Part shown: positions 16,693 through 24,195 of the stretch, one piece after another
Position numbering within the stretch: position 1 is the stretch's first letter
How the letters are laid out: every line of letters starts with the position of its first letter
Assembly: GCA_900544405.1 (NCBI GenBank)
Contig: UQVA01000001.1
Span: forward strand, 62,001 to 126,000
Direction: 5' to 3'
Length of the DNA stretch: 64,000 bases
DNA from: an uncultured Eubacteriales bacterium
GTDB lineage: Bacteria > Bacillota > Clostridia > Oscillospirales > Oscillospiraceae
Program-made: the position numbers and the translations under genes
The notes under the pieces: generated by a model
Database searches by the model: none
Told to the model about the DNA's origin: nothing
The model's input: the letters and a program-made list of their open reading frames with translations, nothing else

Positions 16693-17459
16693 AATGTTCC
16701 TCTTTTCAGCAAGCCCCACCGGCAAAGTGCATCCAGGGATGGGGCGCAGGTTTGATTTTCCAGGGTCAGCGTGGCCTCCGGGCAAAGGGTCAGGACCTGT
16801 TCCAGCAGGGCCTCCATTGGGATGGTCCCCCGGTCCAGACTGGCGTGGAGGTCGTTGCCGCCGTCGTTGTTGTGGAGGTGCAGGTGGTCCAGCCAGGGGG
16901 CCATGGGGTCCAGCCAGTTTATGGGCTTCGTCTCGGCAATGCAGGTGTTGGCATGGCCCACGTCCAGACACAGCCGCAGCCGGGGGTCGTTGACCCCTTC
17001 CGCCACCTGTACCAACATCTCCGGGCCGGGATCCATGACGTTTTCCAGACAAAGGACCGTATTTTCCGGCACGGATTCCAGAAATTCCCGCCAGAATCGG
17101 ACACTTTCCGCCACGAACCACTCCGGAAAATAAATATAGGGGATGAAGCCGCTGTGGACCACGATTTTGGAAATGCCCAGGGCCTGGGCCATGGTCAGCG
17201 TCTGCCGGAAGCGCTTTTGGGCTACTTCCCGGACCAGCGGGTCCACGGCGCAGGGGGACAGCTCGGCGAAGGGAGCGTGCAGCACGAAATTCCCGATGCC
17301 GGACATCTCTTTTCTGGCTTCTTCCAGCCAGTGGGGGTCCTCCAGATTGGGGGCGTATGTAAAGGTGGTCAATTCCAGACCCAGCCCCCATTTGCGGGCC
17401 AGAGCCGGGGCCTCCGGGTCCATGCCGGAAAGAAATAATTTCCCTGCGGGAATTTCCAT
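16689..17459 (-). CDS. TIM-barrel AP-endonuclease-family protein, probable CbiR-type cobamide-remodelling hydrolase
   Basis: The 256-aa protein belongs to the sugar phosphate isomerase/AP endonuclease 2 superfamily. Probable metal ligands appear in order: VLHAPFAELS, VVHSGFIPYIYF, VLCLENVMD, LCLDVGHANTC, LDHLHLHNNDG and LTLENQTC. It heads an operon of lower-ligand attachment genes. CbiR enzymes, known from gut bacteria, are members of this superfamily that cut the nucleotide loop of imported cobamides so a new lower ligand can be added. That function fits the setting here but is inferred; an unrelated sugar isomerase is the alternative. No cobalamin riboswitch is visible upstream. Confidence 0.7.
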   Translation of the reverse strand: MEIPAGKLFLSGMDPEAPALARKWGLGLELTTFTYAPNLEDPHWLEEARKEMSGIGNFVLHAPFAELSPCAVDPLVREVAQKRFRQTLTMAQALGISKIVVHSGFIPYIYFPEWFVAESVRFWREFLESVPENTVLCLENVMDPGPEMLVQVAEGVNDPRLRLCLDVGHANTCIAETKPINWLDPMAPWLDHLHLHNNDGGNDLHASLDRGTIPMEALLEQVLTLCPEATLTLENQTCAPSLDALCRWGLLKRGTL

Positions 17460-17487
17460 GGGCGCATCCTCCTGATGGGTTTCCTAT

Positions 17488-17516
17488 ATTATAGCGAATA
17501 TTGTCGGGAATTGCCA
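17488..17516 (-). promoter_or_regulatory. Promoter of the cobamide operon
   Basis: Minus-strand TATAAT (17493-17488) with TGGCAA (17516-17511) 17 nt upstream. It lies 29 nt before the cbiR-like start, leaving no room for a riboswitch. Confidence 0.55.
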
Positions 17517-17540
17517 CAGGAAAATTTCCGCTTGTGCTGC

Positions 17541-17569
17541 TTGACAGACTGTGATAGGATATAGATAAA
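17541..17569 (+). promoter_or_regulatory. Promoter of the GH2 gene
   Basis: TTGACA (17541-17546), 17 nt, GATAAA (17564-17569); only about 22 nt before the start codon. It is divergent from the cobamide promoter. Confidence 0.55.
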
Positions 17570-17591
17570 TACGGAAAAGAGGAAGTTGTCC

Positions 17592-19292
17592 ATGGAATTT
17601 ACAGTATTGGATACGGACCGGGGCGCCGCCCTGACCGGGACCCCCTGGCCGGAATACCCCCGGCCCTCGCTGCGGCGGGATTCCTTCGTGAATCTGAACG
17701 GCGAGTGGGATTTTGCCGTTGGGGACCCGGCGATCATGCCGGAAAATTTTGACCGGACCATCCGGGTGCCTTTCCCACCGGAATCCAAGCTGTCCGGTAT
17801 CGGCCAGGTGTTCCCGGAGGAGCAGGCCCTCTATTATCGGAAGAATTTCACCTTGCCGGAGGAATTCGTGGGCCGGCGGGTGCTGCTGCACTTCGGGGCT
17901 GTGGACCAGGAAGCTGCCGTGTTCCTGAACGGAAAAGAATTGGGGACTCATATTGGCGGCTATCAGGCCTTTTCTTATGAAATTACCGACGCTCTGGAGC
18001 GGGAAAATACCCTCCTGGTCCGGGTCCGGGACCGGCTTAGCCAGCGCATCCTGCCCTACGGCAAGCAGACGAGAAAACGGGGCGGAATGTGGTACACGCC
18101 GGTCAGCGGCATCTGGCAGACCGTGTGGATGGAGGCGGTAGGGGAGAATTACATCCGCAGTATCCAGACGGAGACCGGCGAAAATTGGGCCAGGCTCTAT
18201 TTTGAGGGCATTACCGACGGTCAGGCCATTGTTCACACCCCCGACGGGGACTTGAATTTGACCGTTTCCGACGGAATGCTGGAGGTGCTGCTGGACCGGC
18301 CTCGGCTCTGGTGTCCGGAGGACCCCTATCTCTATGAGGTTCATGTGGAGACGGCGGAGGACCGGATCGACACTTACTTCGCCCTGCGGACCCTGGAAAC
18401 AAAGCTGGTCCGGGGCTTTCCCCGGCTGTGTCTGAACGGGAAGCCCTATTTTTTCCACGGGGTTCTGGATCAGGGCTATTGGAGCGACGGCCTGTTCACG
18501 CCTGCCAGCCCTGCCTGCTTTGAGGATGACATTCTCGCCATGAAACGGCTGGGGTTTAATACCCTCCGCAAGCACATCAAAATAGAGCCGGAGCTTTTCT
18601 ATTACGCCTGCGACCGGCTGGGCATGGTGGTTTTTCAGGACATGGTCAACAACGGCCCCTATCGCTACATCCGGGATACGGTGCTGCCCACCCTGGGCTT
18701 CCAGAAAAAGGACGACCGGCGGCTCCACCGGGACCCAGTGATGCGGCGGCAGTTCCGCCTTGCCATGGAGCAGACTGTGGAGCAGCTGCGCAAGCATCCC
18801 TGCATTTGCTATTGGACCATCTTCAACGAGGGCTGGGGCCAGTTCGACAGCCAGCGGGAATATGAATTCCTGAAAACTCTGGACGATACCCGCTTTGTGG
18901 ACACGGCCTCCGGCTGGTTCCGTTGGGGGGACAGCGACGTGGAGAGTCTGCACATTTATTTCCACCCCATTCGCCTGCTGAAAAGCCAGCGGCCCCAGGT
19001 GCTTTCGGAGTTCGGCGGGTATGTGTACAAGGTGCAGGACCATTCCTTCAACCGGAACAAGACCTACGGCTACAAGCTCTTTGACCGGCAGGAGGACTTC
19101 ATGGACGCTCTGGAGCGGCTCTACCGGGAGGGGGTTCTGGAAGCCAAAAAGAAGGGCCTGTCCGCCGCCATTTACACCCAACTTTCCGACGTGGAGGACG
19201 AGACCAACGGCATTATGACCTACGACCGGAAAATCTGCAAGGTGGATGAGAAGCGCATGAATCTTTTGGCCCGTGCCTTAATGGAAGAATAA
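17592..19292 (+). CDS. Glycoside hydrolase family 2 (beta-galactosidase/glucuronidase-like)
   Basis: The 566-aa protein has no signal peptide and should act in the cytoplasm. The N-terminal jelly-roll sugar-binding domain (SFVNLNGEWDFAVGD ... FLNGKELGTHIGGYQAFSY) is followed by an Ig-like domain and a TIM barrel starting near CLNGKPYFFHGVLDQGYW. The acid/base Glu413 is in WTIFNEGWGQF and the nucleophile Glu473 in VLSEFGGYVY. It is shorter than LacZ and closer to the compact GH2 forms. The substrate, a galactoside, glucuronide or mannoside, cannot be decided. ATG 17592 follows AGAGGAAG. It is transcribed alone. Confidence 0.93.
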   Translation: MEFTVLDTDRGAALTGTPWPEYPRPSLRRDSFVNLNGEWDFAVGDPAIMPENFDRTIRVPFPPESKLSGIGQVFPEEQALYYRKNFTLPEEFVGRRVLLHFGAVDQEAAVFLNGKELGTHIGGYQAFSYEITDALERENTLLVRVRDRLSQRILPYGKQTRKRGGMWYTPVSGIWQTVWMEAVGENYIRSIQTETGENWARLYFEGITDGQAIVHTPDGDLNLTVSDGMLEVLLDRPRLWCPEDPYLYEVHVETAEDRIDTYFALRTLETKLVRGFPRLCLNGKPYFFHGVLDQGYWSDGLFTPASPACFEDDILAMKRLGFNTLRKHIKIEPELFYYACDRLGMVVFQDMVNNGPYRYIRDTVLPTLGFQKKDDRRLHRDPVMRRQFRLAMEQTVEQLRKHPCICYWTIFNEGWGQFDSQREYEFLKTLDDTRFVDTASGWFRWGDSDVESLHIYFHPIRLLKSQRPQVLSEFGGYVYKVQDHSFNRNKTYGYKLFDRQEDFMDALERLYREGVLEAKKKGLSAAIYTQLSDVEDETNGIMTYDRKICKVDEKRMNLLARALMEE

Positions 19293-19294
19293 AA

Positions 19295-19333
19295 AAGCGT
19301 GGAAAGGGAGCGAGCTTCCTTTCCACGCTTTCC
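19295..19333. terminator. Terminator after the GH2 gene
   Basis: AAGCGTGGAAAGG (19295-19307) pairs perfectly with CCTTTCCACGCTT (19318-19330). The plus-strand T-run is short; the minus-strand run is longer. Confidence 0.75.
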
Positions 19334-19365
19334 ATTATACCATAAAAACGAATTTTTTTCAAGAC

Positions 19366-19394
19366 TGGTTCTCCTGCGCTCTTTTTGCTATAAT
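19366..19394 (+). promoter_or_regulatory. Promoter of the S41-type gene
   Basis: Perfect TATAAT (19389-19394), but the -35 region at 17 nt (TGGTTC) is poor. It lies 25 nt before the start. Confidence 0.5.
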
Positions 19395-19418
19395 TTCAGG
19401 CAGAAGGAGGCGGTCAAT

Positions 19419-20696
19419 ATGGACCTTACAACGAAAATTCTGGACCTGTCGGCGTGTTATCGCCGCATCAGCGCCGTGTTTCCCTATTTTCCACGGCTGG
19501 ATTTCGACTTTGAAAGCTGGTATGAAGAATGTGTCCGGCGGGCCATAGCTGCGGAGGACGAGAAAACCTATCATCTGACATTGATGGCCTTTCTGAACCG
19601 GCTGGGGGACGGGCACACGGACTACACGCCCCCCAGGGCCTGGCTGAACCGGGTCGGCTATCTTCCGTTTCGCCTGGAAGCGTTCCGGGAGGGGTATTAC
19701 CGGCAGGGGCGGCGGGTCCTGGCCCTGGACGGCGTTTTCATGGAGGAATGGGCGGACCGGATGAAAGAAATTTTGCCAGGGCGGGGAAATTACCTCTATC
19801 CCGGACCTTTTCAAGCGTATTTGCCGATGTTTCTGACCGGGGAAACCCATATGCTGACCACGGAAGCTGGGGAGGAATTGTTTACGCTGAGCCGGGAGCG
19901 TCCGAAGCCCGACCCGTTTTGCCCGGAGGCGGCGTGGTCCTACAAAACCTTGAGCGAAACGCCCCGGATGCGCCGCTATGACGGGAATATTCTCTACATC
20001 CGGCTGGACCACTTTCTGACGGATTGGTCGAAGCCCATCCGTTCGGCCCTCGCCGACGGGACAAACTGGCAGGGCGTCGTCCTGGACATCCGGCAGAACA
20101 TTGGCGGTATGACCGCCTTTGCGGCCAAGGTGGCGGAGCTGTTTTTTGACGGAGAATTTTCCGGCTGCCAAAAGTGGACCCGGCTGAGCCGTGGGGTGGA
20201 CCTGGCCAGCGGCAGCCAGATCATCGGCATGACGCCGGAGGAACTGGAAAAGCTGGGGGTCGACGAGGGGGATAAGCGCTGTCTGGACACCCTGAAGGGG
20301 CGGAATTTTGAAAACTACACGGACCGCTTCGGGAAAATTGGCCAGAAAGCCGTGTATTCCGGCCCGTTGACCCTGCTCGTCGGGCCGAATACCGTGTCTG
20401 CGGCGGAGGATTTTACCGCAATGTTCCACTCCAACCGGCGGGCCTGGCTGCTGGGGATGCCCACCCGTGGGACCACCGGTACGCCGCTGATGGAAAGGCT
20501 CCCCGGCGGGGGCAGCATCCGGGTGGTGTCCGTTGGCTATCGGCTGCTGGACGGCACGGAGTTCATCGGCAGGGGCATTCAGCCAGATGAGTGGAGCCAG
20601 CCGGACCCGGCGGAGTGGTTTGCTGGAAAAGACAAAGCGCTCCAACTGGCGTTGGAGCGCTTCGGAATGGGCAGTGACCTGCCAAATCGCTGTTAA
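19419..20696 (+). CDS. S41-family (tail-specific protease-like) protein
   Basis: The 425-aa protein lacks a signal peptide and a PDZ domain. An N-terminal helical part has FLNRLGDGHTDYTPPRAWLN, matching the S41 approach loop. The C-terminal TSPc fold shows GNILYIRLDHFLTDW, GVVLDIRQNIGGMTAFAAKVAELFF and the nucleophile region LLVGPNTVSAAEDFTAMF (Ser after TV), then LLGMPTRGTTGTP. These match C-terminal-processing-like peptidases, though a cytosolic one with no PDZ domain is atypical; the substrate is unknown. The ATG at 19419 follows AAGGAGG. Its end overlaps the convergent deformylase gene by 4 bp and contains that gene's probable terminator. Confidence 0.8.
   Translation: MDLTTKILDLSACYRRISAVFPYFPRLDFDFESWYEECVRRAIAAEDEKTYHLTLMAFLNRLGDGHTDYTPPRAWLNRVGYLPFRLEAFREGYYRQGRRVLALDGVFMEEWADRMKEILPGRGNYLYPGPFQAYLPMFLTGETHMLTTEAGEELFTLSRERPKPDPFCPEAAWSYKTLSETPRMRRYDGNILYIRLDHFLTDWSKPIRSALADGTNWQGVVLDIRQNIGGMTAFAAKVAELFFDGEFSGCQKWTRLSRGVDLASGSQIIGMTPEELEKLGVDEGDKRCLDTLKGRNFENYTDRFGKIGQKAVYSGPLTLLVGPNTVSAAEDFTAMFHSNRRAWLLGMPTRGTTGTPLMERLPGGGSIRVVSVGYRLLDGTEFIGRGIQPDEWSQPDPAEWFAGKDKALQLALERFGMGSDLPNRC
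20626..20661 (-). terminator. Deformylase-operon terminator embedded in the S41 coding end
   Basis: AGCGCTCCAAC (20636-20646) and GTTGGAGCGCT (20651-20661) make a perfect 11-bp stem with a 4-nt loop. On the minus strand it is followed by TTGTCTTTTCC and lies about 32 nt past the deformylase stop. It also encodes residues of the S41 protein. Confidence 0.6.
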
Positions 20697-21118
20697 ATCA
20701 GAATCCCACGGCAATGGTCGATTTCATGCTGGATGATCTGGGCGGTCCAGCCGGAGTAGGTCTTGATGCGCCATTCCATGGCTTCGTTCTGATAGCGGAC
20801 TTTGATTTTCTGAAAGCGCCGGGTGGGCCGGGGACCGCCCAACAGGGAGAGACAACCTTCGGACGTTTCAAATTCCCCTTCCGCTTTCAGAATCTCCGGG
20901 TTGAAAAGCACGGTATAAGTTGGTTTTTTGCCGCTTTCGTCCAGAAAAGCAATGATATTCTTTCGGATGCCGATCATGTTGGCGGCCATGCCCACGCAGC
21001 TTTCCCGGAAGGCCAGTAGGGTGTCCAGCAGGTCTTGGGCCGTTCCTTTATCCTCCGGCCCGGCGGGGACGGAGGGAATTGCCAGGGCTGCCGGGTCATG
21101 GACCAGGGGACGAATCAT
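20693..21118 (-). CDS. Peptide deformylase-family protein
   Basis: The 141-aa protein has the three deformylase motifs: SCVGMAANMIGIRKN, EGCLSLLGGPRPTRRF (metal Cys) and QHEIDHCRGILI (HExDH metal His and catalytic Glu). In the first motif the usual AAxQ glutamine, which helps stabilise the transition state, reads Met (AANM). The metal site is otherwise complete. It may be a functional second deformylase with altered specificity or a paralogue; no other def gene is in the window. Its ATG overlaps the stop of the small membrane-protein gene upstream, so the two are translated together. Confidence 0.85.
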   Translation of the reverse strand: MIRPLVHDPAALAIPSVPAGPEDKGTAQDLLDTLLAFRESCVGMAANMIGIRKNIIAFLDESGKKPTYTVLFNPEILKAEGEFETSEGCLSLLGGPRPTRRFQKIKVRYQNEAMEWRIKTYSGWTAQIIQHEIDHCRGILI

Positions 21119-21417
21119 GGATTTTCCTCCTTATGATGATATTCCCGGAGCCGGTCCCGGAAGGTCGGTTTCTCCGGGCGGCGATGCAACTGTTCCGTGA
21201 ACCGGCCGGTGACGGCAATATAAATGGCGAACAGATAGGGAAGCTCCAGGTTGGTTTCCAGCAGGGAATTGATGATGAGAGGCCGCAGCTTTTCCTCCAA
21301 AGTGAAGCCCACCGAACGGTGCTTCCACAGGAGTATTCCGGCGAACAGGGCCAGAAAAAGAAGGTCCAGCCCAATATAGGCGGCAGGGAAGGCCCGCCGT
21401 GCGATCAGTTCCGACAT
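21115..21417 (-). CDS. Small membrane protein of unknown function
   Basis: The 100-aa protein has one clear hydrophobic helix (AAYIGLDLLFLALFAGILLW, about residues 12-31), a second weaker apolar stretch (LPYLFAIYIAVTG, about 59-71), and a charged C-terminal tail rich in Arg, Glu and His. I do not recognise the family. An AAAGAGAGAG site precedes the ATG. It overlaps the deformylase gene by 4 bp, so the pair is an operon, but that gives no functional clue. Confidence 0.7.
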   Translation of the reverse strand: MSELIARRAFPAAYIGLDLLFLALFAGILLWKHRSVGFTLEEKLRPLIINSLLETNLELPYLFAIYIAVTGRFTEQLHRRPEKPTFRDRLREYHHKEENP

Positions 21418-21434
21418 GTTTCTCTCTCTTTCTT

Positions 21435-21469
21435 AAAAAAGCGCCCTCACCGGAAATGCGGTGAGGGCG
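21435..21469 (-). terminator. Terminator after the deacetylase-fold gene
   Basis: CGCCCTCACCG (21442-21452) and CGGTGAGGGCG (21459-21469) form an 11-bp stem, followed on the minus strand by TTTTTT. Confidence 0.85.
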
Positions 21470-21481
21470 TTGTCAATCCAA

Positions 21482-22882
21482 TCAGCCGATGTCTCTGGCG
21501 TAGCCCTGTGCGCTTTCAGCGTCGAAAAGGTCGGAGAAATAGCTGCCGTTGTACACCAGATTGTATCCGTCCACCAGGGTCCGAGGCATCCGGAAATAGC
21601 TGCCGCCGATGGTGATGGCGGTATCCTGGAAGTTGAAGCCCAGATAGTACCGGAATCCGGCGCTCATCAGCGCTTCGAACTTCTCTCCGGAGTAGCTGCC
21701 GAATTCGCTCTCCTTTGCGAAGGCGAACACATCTACGCTGCCCAGAATGGGCTCCACCTGGTCCTTCCACTTCTGCAGGTCCGCTTTCACGTCGGAAATA
21801 TCCGCAGAGTCGTAGTCCATGTTATCGTAGGTGTAGCAGGCGATGATATAGCCCTTGGCCCGGAGAGCGTTGACGATATTAATGGCACCGTCCAGCTCCG
21901 TCTTATAGTTGGCGGCGGTGGCGTCCTGGGTCCGGTAGCCAAACACACCGTTGTAGCCGGTAACGGCAAGCACGGCACGGGCGTCGCCCAGGGCGAAATC
22001 CGTGTGAGTGGAAATGAATTCTTCCAGAATGGGCACCAGATCATAGTTGCCCACGACGGTGGTGCCGGTGGAATCCACCATTTCGGCCTTGATATTGCCG
22101 CTGCCATCGACCACCAGGCGGCTGGCAAAGCCGCTGCCGTCCTTGTCCGCAATGCCGTCTCCGTCCCCGTCCACCATATAAAGGTTATAGTTCACGTTGG
22201 TCTGGGTGAGCATCAACGGTTTCTTGCCGCTGGGCAGGTAGAAGGTCTTGGCCACATATACGGTCTGACCGGCAGCATCGGTGGAGGTGGTGACGATGTC
22301 GTCCAGGCTCACCAGCATATAGTTGTTGTCGTAAAGCTGCTGGAGAATGTTGGAGAACTCGCCGATGGTCACGAAGTTATTCTGGAAGGAATCGGCATAT
22401 GTAGCGTCCGTAAAGGCTCGGGCGGGGTCGGCCACCAGAAGCTGGAAGGACAGGTTCGTTACGGCGCTGGGGTCGTTCCAGGCTACCATTGCGCTCTGGG
22501 CGCTGACGAACTCGCTGCGGCGGGTCTGCAATTCGGGATAATCGGAGAGCTTGCCGGAGAAGCCGTCAATCAGGGCAATGGCACCCTCGTAGTCATAGCT
22601 GGCGGCTTTTTCGGCAGCGGAGCGCAGAATGTTCTCCGCTTCCGTGTCCCAGGCTTTCTTCTGGGCCTCGGCTGCTTCGGAGGCGGCAATGCTGGCCTCA
22701 CGGTCCATCTGTTTTTTCTGGACGGTCCGGCTGATGGAGCCGCCAATAAAAATCAAAACAAAGAAAAACGCAACGCCGGTGATGATAAGCGGCAAATAGC
22801 GTTCCTTGAATTCCTGCATTTTGGAGCGCTTTTTCCGCCGGGGGTTCACCGGGCGATTCTCCTGCTCGTATTGTTCATCCAT
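21482..22882 (-). CDS. Membrane-anchored polysaccharide deacetylase-fold protein without the usual catalytic motif
   Basis: The 466-aa protein has a cytoplasmic Arg/Lys-rich start, one transmembrane helix (YLPLIITGVAFFFVLIFIGG, about 30-49), an Ala/Glu-rich helical linker (55-95) and an external domain. The domain order resembles clostridial NodB-like proteins (LLQQLYDNNYMLVSLDDI ... KKPLMLTQTNVNY ... GVFGYRT ... VDVFAFAKESEFG). Active homologues carry an Asp pair where this protein reads LTQTNVNY, and a His pair where it reads CYTYDNMDY. DGDGDGIADKDG (about 225-236) looks like a calcium loop. I infer a non-catalytic glycan-binding or scaffold role. It has its own promoter and terminator. Confidence 0.7.
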   Translation of the reverse strand: MDEQYEQENRPVNPRRKKRSKMQEFKERYLPLIITGVAFFFVLIFIGGSISRTVQKKQMDREASIAASEAAEAQKKAWDTEAENILRSAAEKAASYDYEGAIALIDGFSGKLSDYPELQTRRSEFVSAQSAMVAWNDPSAVTNLSFQLLVADPARAFTDATYADSFQNNFVTIGEFSNILQQLYDNNYMLVSLDDIVTTSTDAAGQTVYVAKTFYLPSGKKPLMLTQTNVNYNLYMVDGDGDGIADKDGSGFASRLVVDGSGNIKAEMVDSTGTTVVGNYDLVPILEEFISTHTDFALGDARAVLAVTGYNGVFGYRTQDATAANYKTELDGAINIVNALRAKGYIIACYTYDNMDYDSADISDVKADLQKWKDQVEPILGSVDVFAFAKESEFGSYSGEKFEALMSAGFRYYLGFNFQDTAITIGGSYFRMPRTLVDGYNLVYNGSYFSDLFDAESAQGYARDIG

Positions 22883-22917
22883 GGGAGATCCCTGCCTTTC
22901 AGAGAATAATCAAGTTT

Positions 22918-22945
22918 ATTATAACACCGAACGGCGAAAATGCAA
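22918..22945 (-). promoter_or_regulatory. Promoter of the deacetylase-fold gene
   Basis: TTGCAT (22945-22940), 16 nt, TATAAT (22923-22918) on the minus strand, about 36 nt before the start. Confidence 0.7.
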
Positions 22946-22963
22946 GGGAAAAATGTCGGATAT

Positions 22964-22994
22964 AAAAAATCAGCCGCCATTTCTGGCGGCTGAT
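22964..22994 (-). terminator. rplJ-rplL terminator
   Basis: TCAGCCGCCA/TGGCGGCTGA stem (22970-22994), then a six-T run on the minus strand; 20 nt after the rplL stop. Confidence 0.9.
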
Positions 22995-23014
22995 GAAAGA
23001 AAAGTGAAGTAAAA

Positions 23015-23389
23015 TTACTTCAGCTCGGCGGTAGCGCCGGCTTCCTTCAGATCGGCAACGATCTTCTCGGCGTCTTCCTTGGAGATGCCTTCCTTCAGGG
23101 TCTTGGGGCAGTTGTCCACCAGATCCTTGGCGTCCTTCAGGCCCAGGCCGGTCACGGCACGGACGACCTTGATAACGCCCAGCTTGGAAGCGCCGGCTTC
23201 CTTCAGGATGACGTCAAACTCGGTCTTCTCCTCTTCCACGGGAGCGGCAGCCACAGCGGGGCCAGCCACAGCAGCAGCAGCGGCGGAAACACCGAACACT
23301 TCCTCCAGAGTGTGAACCAGCTCGGACAGCTCCAGAACGGTCAGACCCTTCACTTCTTCAACGAGAGCAGTGACTTTTTCACTAGCCAT
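23015..23389 (-). CDS. rplL: Ribosomal protein L7/L12
   Basis: The 124-aa acidic stalk protein recruits translation factors to the ribosome. The N-terminal dimerisation helix region (VEEVKGLTVLELSELVHTLEE), the Ala-rich hinge (about 36-53) and the C-terminal domain (FDVILKEAGASKLGVIKVVR ... GLKDAKDLVDNCPKTLKEG) are all present at normal length. It lies 53 nt after rplJ and shares its promoter and leader. Confidence 0.98.
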   Translation of the reverse strand: MASEKVTALVEEVKGLTVLELSELVHTLEEVFGVSAAAAAVAGPAVAAAPVEEEKTEFDVILKEAGASKLGVIKVVRAVTGLGLKDAKDLVDNCPKTLKEGISKEDAEKIVADLKEAGATAELK

Positions 23390-23442
23390 TGTAATGATCC
23401 TCCTAAATTAAATAGTGTTTTGAATGAGATTTACGCGTAAGA

Positions 23443-23970
23443 TCAGGCTTCCGCAGCTTCTGCAGCAGGAGCGCCGCCTTCCTTCTGCTCCCGGATCTGA
23501 TCCAGGACGAAAGCCAGGCTGGAGATAGGAGCCAGGAAAGTACCCAGAACCTGAGCCACCAGAGCATTCTTGCTGGGCAGCTCGCCGAAACCATTCAGCT
23601 GGTCAGCGGTCAGCACGGAGCCTTCCACGATACCGCCCTTAATGGTCAGGACGTTCTTGTTCTTCTTGGCAAACTCGCAGATGATACGAGCAGGGGCGAT
23701 GGGGTCGCCGGTGGTGCTGGCCATGGCGGTGGTGCCGTTGAGAACCTCAGAGAAGTCATAACCGGCGTCCTTGGCGGCGAACCGGGTCAGAGTGTTCTTA
23801 ACAACGCCGTACTCGACCTCAGCCTCCCGGAACTGCTTCCGCAGAGCGGTGTCCTGAGCCACGGTGATACCCTTGTAGTCCACAAAAACGACGGAAGTGG
23901 CTTCCTTGATCTTACCGGTCAGGTTTTCCACAACGGCCTTCTTGCTTTCCAGAACCTTTGCGTTGGGCAT
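23443..23970 (-). CDS. rplJ: Ribosomal protein L10
   Basis: The 175-aa protein is the base of the L7/L12 stalk. VVENLTGKIKEATSVVFVDYKGI and the EVEYGVVKNTLTRFAAKDAG segment are characteristic, and the C-terminal helix (FVLDQIREQKEGGAPAAEAAEA) binds L12 dimers. The gene follows its own promoter and a leader of about 120 nt of the L10-leader type, so expression is probably set by L10-L12 binding to its own mRNA. Confidence 0.98.
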   Translation of the reverse strand: MPNAKVLESKKAVVENLTGKIKEATSVVFVDYKGITVAQDTALRKQFREAEVEYGVVKNTLTRFAAKDAGYDFSEVLNGTTAMASTTGDPIAPARIICEFAKKNKNVLTIKGGIVEGSVLTADQLNGFGELPSKNALVAQVLGTFLAPISSLAFVLDQIREQKEGGAPAAEAAEA

Positions 23971-23984
23971 GAATTTTCACCTCC

Positions 23985-24093
23985 GAAAATGAAAAAATGT
24001 CTTCCCGCCAAAAGACAGAAAGACACGCAAATAAACTTTATCTACGCACCTCGGCAGGATTTACTCCGAACGGAACCTGCTGTCTTTGGCAAC
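23985..24093 (-). promoter_or_regulatory. L10 leader (autoregulatory mRNA structure of rplJ-rplL)
   Basis: The roughly 120-nt transcribed leader contains GCAGGTTCCGTTCGGAG and CCTGCCGAGGTGCGTAG. The pairing GCAGG/CCTGC and the CCGAGGTG stretch are what I expect of a Firmicutes L10 leader. The identification is from pattern and position, not a covariance search. Confidence 0.7.
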
Positions 24094-24099
24094 TCTTAA

Positions 24100-24128
24100 A
24101 GTATAAACGATGCTAGACGTTTTGTCAA
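24100..24128 (-). promoter_or_regulatory. rplJ-rplL promoter
   Basis: TTGACA (24128-24123), 17 nt, TATACT (24105-24100) on the minus strand, just downstream of the rplA terminator. Confidence 0.85.
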
Positions 24129-24152
24129 GCATTTTCTCCCAAAATCTGAGAG

Positions 24153-24189
24153 ATTTTTTCCTGCCCTGCGGATTTCGCCGCAGGGCAGG
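24153..24189 (-). terminator. rplK-rplA terminator
   Basis: CCTGCCCTGCGG (24160-24171) pairs with CCGCAGGGCAGG (24178-24189); six Ts follow on the minus strand. It separates the rpmG-rplA operon from rplJ-rplL. Confidence 0.88.
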
Positions 24190-24195
24190 GGAAAA

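Noticed and set aside
17460..17591. Cobalamin riboswitch upstream of the cobamide operon
   Set aside because: The promoter is only about 29 nt from the first gene, and no B12-box-like sequence is present.
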